A stretch of 15,868 bases of DNA from 2-01-FULL-49-22 sp036507655. GTDB lineage: Bacteria; Patescibacteriota; Saccharimonadia; Saccharimonadales; UBA10212. Positions 12,572 to 15,868 of the stretch are shown here, piece by piece. A program made the position numbers and the translations under genes. The first letter of the stretch is position 1. The number at the start of each line of letters is the position of its first letter. Location: contig DATCIS010000018.1 in the NCBI GenBank assembly GCA_036507655.1, positions 1 to 15,868 on the forward strand, written 5' to 3'. The notes beneath the pieces are model-generated. The model did no database searches and was not told where the DNA came from. It saw only the letters and a list, made by a program, of their open reading frames with translations.

Positions 12572-13762
12572 CTATTTTAGCACGTACGTGGCTTTTGTTT
12601 CGGTAGTATGGGGCCAGGCAATCAAACTGTAGCGGCCGGCGTACAATAAGTGCGCAGCAACTACCACGCCAATCAAACTTATGGCCAAGGCATAGGCGAA
12701 TGGATTTAGAGGGAATACGCGCCGCCACTCGATGTAAAGATAGCGTAGCCCGGCAGCTATAAAAACGGCGACAGCCGGCAGCCCGAACAATAACAGGTGT
12801 GGATTATCGTTAATCCCCGAGATGAGTATGGCAAAAAGCAATAATCCCGCAAGGCTAAATATAATGTTACGGGCTCTTGAGCTGAGGGCATAAAAACCGA
12901 ATATAAATAGCGCGATTTGCAGGATGTTCAATACTGGCAGGTGGCCGATGCCGATATCAACACTGTTTTTGGTGCTCCAAAAAATTGAGACCGCGCTCCA
13001 ACCGATAGACTTTAAGATGTCAGTGCCAGACTGCCAGTTGTCTGGAATTAGTGCTAACTGTTTAAGACGGGATGGCTCAAGCGCTAAAGCCAGAGCTAGA
13101 GGCGCTACTAACAGAATAGCCAAAGCTATACCGGCAACTATGTAGGCGCCATTCAGCCTTCTGGAAGCATCTAAAAAAGTGCGCCCAGTGGCCAGAATGC
13201 CCGCCAAAAGGAACCAAATCAGGCCCGGTGTATACAAGCTTAAAATGGCGGTCAGAGTAAGCATTAGCCACCAGAGCCCAGCTCTTTGCTTGGAACGGCT
13301 CAGCAAAACAAAACAGGCCAACGGCACAATTGGCCAAAGCAGCATAATATTGGCTGTCGCAGTCCGGGCTGTGATAACTATCCAAGGGGTTGATATGAAA
13401 ACCAGACAAGCAAATAGTGCTACCGCTTGACCGAACCAACTGCGCAGCAGCAAAAATAGGAAAACAAGAATAACCAGTCCGCTGATTACGGATGCCAGGC
13501 GCAGGGCCAAGACACCGTCGTTTAATAGAACCACCAGACCGCGCTGCATGAGGTAATACGGGGCATTTATGCCGCGGCTAATTATCTGTTTGGTGGCTTG
13601 GCTATTTTGTCTCGAAGTGTATTCACTTGGGCCCAGACCGGCTGTCATCGACCCCAACCGCCAAAAAAAGAACAGGTATATAAAAACCAACACTAGGCAG
13701 ACAATTAGAATCGGGCGAGCCTGATTCGATGTTGGCCAAACTCGTCTAAGGTACCCCCGCAT
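12572..13762 (-). CDS. Polytopic membrane protein, probable GT-C (GT39/ArnT-like) glycosyltransferase
   Basis: A 396-residue protein with roughly ten hydrophobic helices. The layout recalls GT-C enzymes such as protein O-mannosyltransferases and ArnT, which move sugars from polyprenyl-phosphate carriers outside the membrane. After a first helix (about 17-35) comes an outward loop with LGPSEYTSR (43-51), whose Glu47 could be the acidic residue of the first loop. Next are NAPYYLMQRGLVVLL (66-80), an LRLASVISG helix, and a segment with STPWIVITARTATANIMLLWP that resembles the family's catalytic region. It is shorter than most GT39 proteins (450-700) and lacks a C-terminal soluble domain. The call rests on overall pattern, so a polyprenyl-sugar flippase or other transporter is possible. 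It stands between dnaB and ybaB in a replication cluster, and a TATAAT box lies 7 nt before its ATG. Confidence 0.65.
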   Translation of the reverse strand: MRGYLRRVWPTSNQARPILIVCLVLVFIYLFFFWRLGSMTAGLGPSEYTSRQNSQATKQIISRGINAPYYLMQRGLVVLLNDGVLALRLASVISGLVILVFLFLLLRSWFGQAVALFACLVFISTPWIVITARTATANIMLLWPIVPLACFVLLSRSKQRAGLWWLMLTLTAILSLYTPGLIWFLLAGILATGRTFLDASRRLNGAYIVAGIALAILLVAPLALALALEPSRLKQLALIPDNWQSGTDILKSIGWSAVSIFWSTKNSVDIGIGHLPVLNILQIALFIFGFYALSSRARNIIFSLAGLLLFAILISGINDNPHLLLFGLPAVAVFIAAGLRYLYIEWRRVFPLNPFAYALAISLIGVVVAAHLLYAGRYSLIAWPHTTETKATYVLK

Positions 13763-13769
13763 GAGCTTG

Positions 13770-13775
13770 ATTATA
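13770..13775 (-). promoter_or_regulatory. Leaderless-type -10 for the GT-C-like gene
   Basis: TATAAT on the minus strand lies 7 nt before the ATG at 13762, in the 41-nt gap after dnaB. This is the placement expected when transcription begins at the start codon. No Shine-Dalgarno is present. The -35 region is not recognisable. Confidence 0.5.
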
Positions 13776-13803
13776 TAGCTTCGCGCCAGGAAAATCTTTT
13801 ATT

Positions 13804-15165
13804 TTATGCTTGTTGGTCGTGCCTGGTATCTAAATCGCGAAAACGCTGTTTTTCGCGGTCAAAGTAGAGCTCGAAGTTGCCAGTCGGACCGTTTCGATGC
13901 TTCTTGATAAATATATCGGTAACATTTTGGCGGTCGGTATCGGGGTTATAGTACTCCTCGCGGTAGAGGAATAGGACGATATCGGCATCCTGCTCAATCG
14001 AGCCCGATTCTCGGAGATCTGCCAACTGGGGTATTTGCGGCGAACGGTTCTCAACTGACCGGCTAAGCTGGCTGGCGGCCACCACCGGCACATTTAACTC
14101 CCGTGCCAGAATTTTCAGGCTGCGGCTGATTTCGGAAATCTCCTGTACTCGATTTGCTGTGTGTGCAAAACGGGTTCCGCCGCTCATCAACTGCAAATAG
14201 TCGACCATGATAGCTGCTAGCGGATGCTGATGATGCAGGCGGCGGGCTTTAGTACGCAGGTCAGAGACCGTGATGCCCGAGGTATCGTCAATATAAATCG
14301 GTGCTTCAGCTAACGCCCCCATAGCCGTGCTTATTCTCTCGAAATCTTCATCCGTTAAGCCCTCACCTGTCCGTAGCTTCCAAGCATCAACATTAGCCTC
14401 GGCCGCCAGTAACCTATCGACTAATTGTTCTTTGCTCATCTCAAGGCTAAAGTACAATATAGCGCCTTGGTTGACCTTGGTAGCGATGTCCAGCGACATA
14501 TTGAGCATCATGGCTGTTTTACCCATGGACGGACGTGCGGCAATGACTATTAAATCGGAGCGTTGAAGGCCGGCGATTTTTTTGTCCAGATCGGTCATTC
14601 CGGTTGGTATACCGCGAATACCACCCTTCTTACGATGCAGATCATCCAGCCTATCAAAACTGTCGGCCAGAATTGATTCTAGCGATGTTATATCCTGCCG
14701 AACGTGCTTTTGGCTGACTTCAAAAAGCCTGGTTTCAGCCTCCTCGATCAACTCCGATAGGGTTTTGTCCTCATCGCGCCCAATAGTGGCAATATCGGCG
14801 CTAGCGCTGATTAGACGGCGCCTGATAGACTTATCGGCCACGATCTCGGCATATTGCTCAAGGTGCGCCGCTGTTGGCACATAGTTGGTAAGCTCGGTTA
14901 GGTAGCTGGCGCCACCGATGGAATCGAGGCGGCCGCCACTTTTAAGCTGCTCGCTTAAAGTTAGAATATCGATTGGTGCGTGTTTATCATGCAGGGCCTT
15001 CATAGCCGAAAAAATAATTCGATGTGGCTCGCTAAAGAAATCGTCTGGCCTGATGACGTCGGCTATTTTGACAAAGCCTTCGGGATCGATAATCAAACTT
15101 CCCAGCAGGCTGGTCTCAGCGTCATAGCTTTGCGGCGGCGAACCTACCCCGGTATCCTTTGCCAT
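13804..15165 (-). CDS. dnaB: Replicative DNA helicase DnaB
   Basis: The hexameric helicase that unwinds DNA ahead of the replisome, 453 residues and free of inteins. The N-terminal domain begins near PQSYDAETSLLGSLIID (11-27), which binds primase in the family. A linker (about 155-185) leads to the RecA-like motor: GIPTGMTDLDKKIAGL (185-200), Walker A ARPSMGKT (210-217), FSLEMS (239-244), Walker B IMVDYLQLM (319-327) with Asp322, ASQLSRSVENR (364-374), LRESGSIEQDAD (384-395) and KKHRNGPTG (421-429) with the arginine-finger candidate Arg424. All motifs are intact. The ATG follows the dnaX stop by 3 nt, so the two are almost certainly co-transcribed and probably translationally coupled; there is no good ribosome site. 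Confidence 0.98.
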   Translation of the reverse strand: MAKDTGVGSPPQSYDAETSLLGSLIIDPEGFVKIADVIRPDDFFSEPHRIIFSAMKALHDKHAPIDILTLSEQLKSGGRLDSIGGASYLTELTNYVPTAAHLEQYAEIVADKSIRRRLISASADIATIGRDEDKTLSELIEEAETRLFEVSQKHVRQDITSLESILADSFDRLDDLHRKKGGIRGIPTGMTDLDKKIAGLQRSDLIVIAARPSMGKTAMMLNMSLDIATKVNQGAILYFSLEMSKEQLVDRLLAAEANVDAWKLRTGEGLTDEDFERISTAMGALAEAPIYIDDTSGITVSDLRTKARRLHHQHPLAAIMVDYLQLMSGGTRFAHTANRVQEISEISRSLKILARELNVPVVAASQLSRSVENRSPQIPQLADLRESGSIEQDADIVLFLYREEYYNPDTDRQNVTDIFIKKHRNGPTGNFELYFDREKQRFRDLDTRHDQQA

Positions 15166-15168
15166 AGG

Positions 15169-15868
15169 CTATGATTCCAACACCTCGGCGGAGCCGAAGA
15201 TATTATTTATTGTTTTCAAATCTATTATTGGGGTAGGTTTGGCCGGAGACTGTGAATTGCGCCTACCAGCTAATTCTTTATCGACCAAACATTTGATTAC
15301 CGGCTTGGCGCCCGATATTTCTTCAATTATCCGAGCTATTAGCTTAATATGCTTAGCTTCTTGGACTTTTTTCAGATGCAGTGGAAATTGGAAAGCCAGT
15401 TGCAGCCTATCAGAGGCTATTGATGGTTCGGCTAATCGCAAGGCGGCATACAACGAAGGTACCTCGGTCTTAACTCTTTTGAGCAGATCGCTCCACAGCT
15501 CTAGGCTAAACGCGGCTTGGTTTTTCTGAGTTTTATGAGGCTTAGGCTCAGCTACCGCCCTTATTGGCCTTGTTTTAGCTTTAACGCTACCGGACTTTGG
15601 TGGCTCCAACCGATCGTTCAATATAGTTTGGTTAGCCGAGGCAGCCTCCAAAACCGCCAGCTCCAAAGTTTCCTGCGGGACAGCGCTCGATGAAACTGCC
15701 AGTAGCTCTTTCAGCAAGCTTGTAAGCCAGGTTCCGTCGTCTCTTCGCTCCAGAATTCTTTGTCGCAGCCGTTGGCCTAGTACTCTAGCTATACTCGCTG
15801 GAGTTGCCGCCTGTTCTTTCAGTTCGTCTAGGACTACCAAGGCTTTTTGAGTATTCCCATCAGCGATG
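15169..15868 (-). CDS. dnaX: DNA polymerase III subunit gamma/tau (partial, C-terminal 232 residues)
   Basis: This is the 3' part of a gene whose start lies beyond the right edge: the frame stays open to the last base, and the first visible residues, IADGNTQKALVVLDELKEQ, match the DnaX domain III helix that follows the AAA+ clamp-loader module. A collar-like helical stretch (ARVLGQRLRQRILER, TWLTSLLKELLAV) ends around residue 75. A basic Pro/Lys linker (about 85-115) comes next, then a tau-like C-terminal domain beginning AFSLELWSDLLKRVKTEVPSLYAALR, of the type seen in many Gram-positive and CPR DnaX proteins. No Walker motifs are in the window, so the assignment rests on this C-terminal pattern and the neighbouring dnaB and ybaB-recR genes. 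A TTG at 15840 is not a start, since the frame continues upstream with matching sequence. Confidence 0.8.
   Translation of the reverse strand, partial: IADGNTQKALVVLDELKEQAATPASIARVLGQRLRQRILERRDDGTWLTSLLKELLAVSSSAVPQETLELAVLEAASANQTILNDRLEPPKSGSVKAKTRPIRAVAEPKPHKTQKNQAAFSLELWSDLLKRVKTEVPSLYAALRLAEPSIASDRLQLAFQFPLHLKKVQEAKHIKLIARIIEEISGAKPVIKCLVDKELAGRRNSQSPAKPTPIIDLKTINNIFGSAEVLES

Noticed and set aside
12581..12590. Perfect palindrome CACGTACGTG as an operator
   Set aside because: It lies inside the last codons of the GT-C-like gene, occurs once, and is short enough to arise by chance.
13077..13439. A 120-codon open frame on the minus strand inside the GT-C-like gene
   Set aside because: It is another frame of the same strand within a better-supported membrane protein, with no domain pattern.
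1..15868. UGA recoding (genetic code 25) as in Gracilibacteria/Absconditabacteria
   Set aside because: cyoA and the hydrolase end at TGA exactly where the proteins should end, and no conserved gene contains an in-frame TGA.
1..15868. CRISPR array, transposon, prophage or integration site
   Set aside because: No repeat-spacer pattern, transposase, integrase or duplicated tRNA end was seen on either strand.

Overview
The window looks like a piece of a Candidate Phyla Radiation chromosome, most likely Candidatus Saccharibacteria (TM7) or a close relative. This is inferred from gene content, not from a marker tree. The pointers are a cyo-type quinol oxidase next to a minimal gene set, very tight gene packing (3-70 nt gaps, many overlaps), few Shine-Dalgarno sequences with many near-leaderless starts, and TGA used as a normal stop (against the Gracilibacteria/Absconditabacteria code). 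There is no phage, IS element, CRISPR array or other sign of recent transfer, and no gene-free stretch over 300 bases.

Layout. 1-1699 (minus): a respiratory block, cyoA followed by the N-terminal part of cyoB, which runs off the left edge; the genes overlap by ATGA. 1711-1742: a divergent promoter region in which the two promoter candidates overlap. 1786-4610 (plus): an envelope block with a 54-residue membrane miniprotein (YLDPGTGS motif, TTG start), a membrane-anchored sulfatase/LTA-synthase-fold enzyme and a VanY-type D,D-carboxypeptidase. 4614-4687 (minus): tRNA-Gln(UUG), pointing against the preceding gene. 4762-9162 (plus): an alpha/beta hydrolase, two tandem PimA/PimB-like GT4 glycosyltransferases and an AI-2E/PerM-type membrane protein. 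9166-11599 (minus): cysS and a DHH-family (NrnA-like) phosphoesterase. 11641-15868 (minus): a replication/recombination block in the transcription order dnaX (3' part), dnaB, a GT-C-like membrane protein, ybaB/ebfC, recR.

How the genes fit together. CyoAB is the core of a proton-pumping quinol oxidase. The plus-strand genes look like an envelope/glycolipid module: the GT4 pair would build a lipid-linked sugar, the sulfatase-fold enzyme could transfer or remove a phosphate- or sulfate-bearing group outside the membrane, VanY trims peptidoglycan stem peptides, and the hydrolase may act on a lipid or ester. These links are inferred from adjacency only. The minus-strand right half is housekeeping: translation (cysS), nucleotide/RNA turnover (DHH), replication (dnaX, dnaB) and recombination (ybaB-recR).

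Best leads: the unlisted YLDPGTGS miniprotein paired with the sulfatase-fold enzyme; a RecR with only one of four zinc cysteines; a CyoB in which the quinone-site His98 (E. coli numbering) is Gln; and a recurring TATAAT-like box placed 6-11 nt upstream of ATG codons that lack a Shine-Dalgarno, suggesting widespread leaderless transcription.
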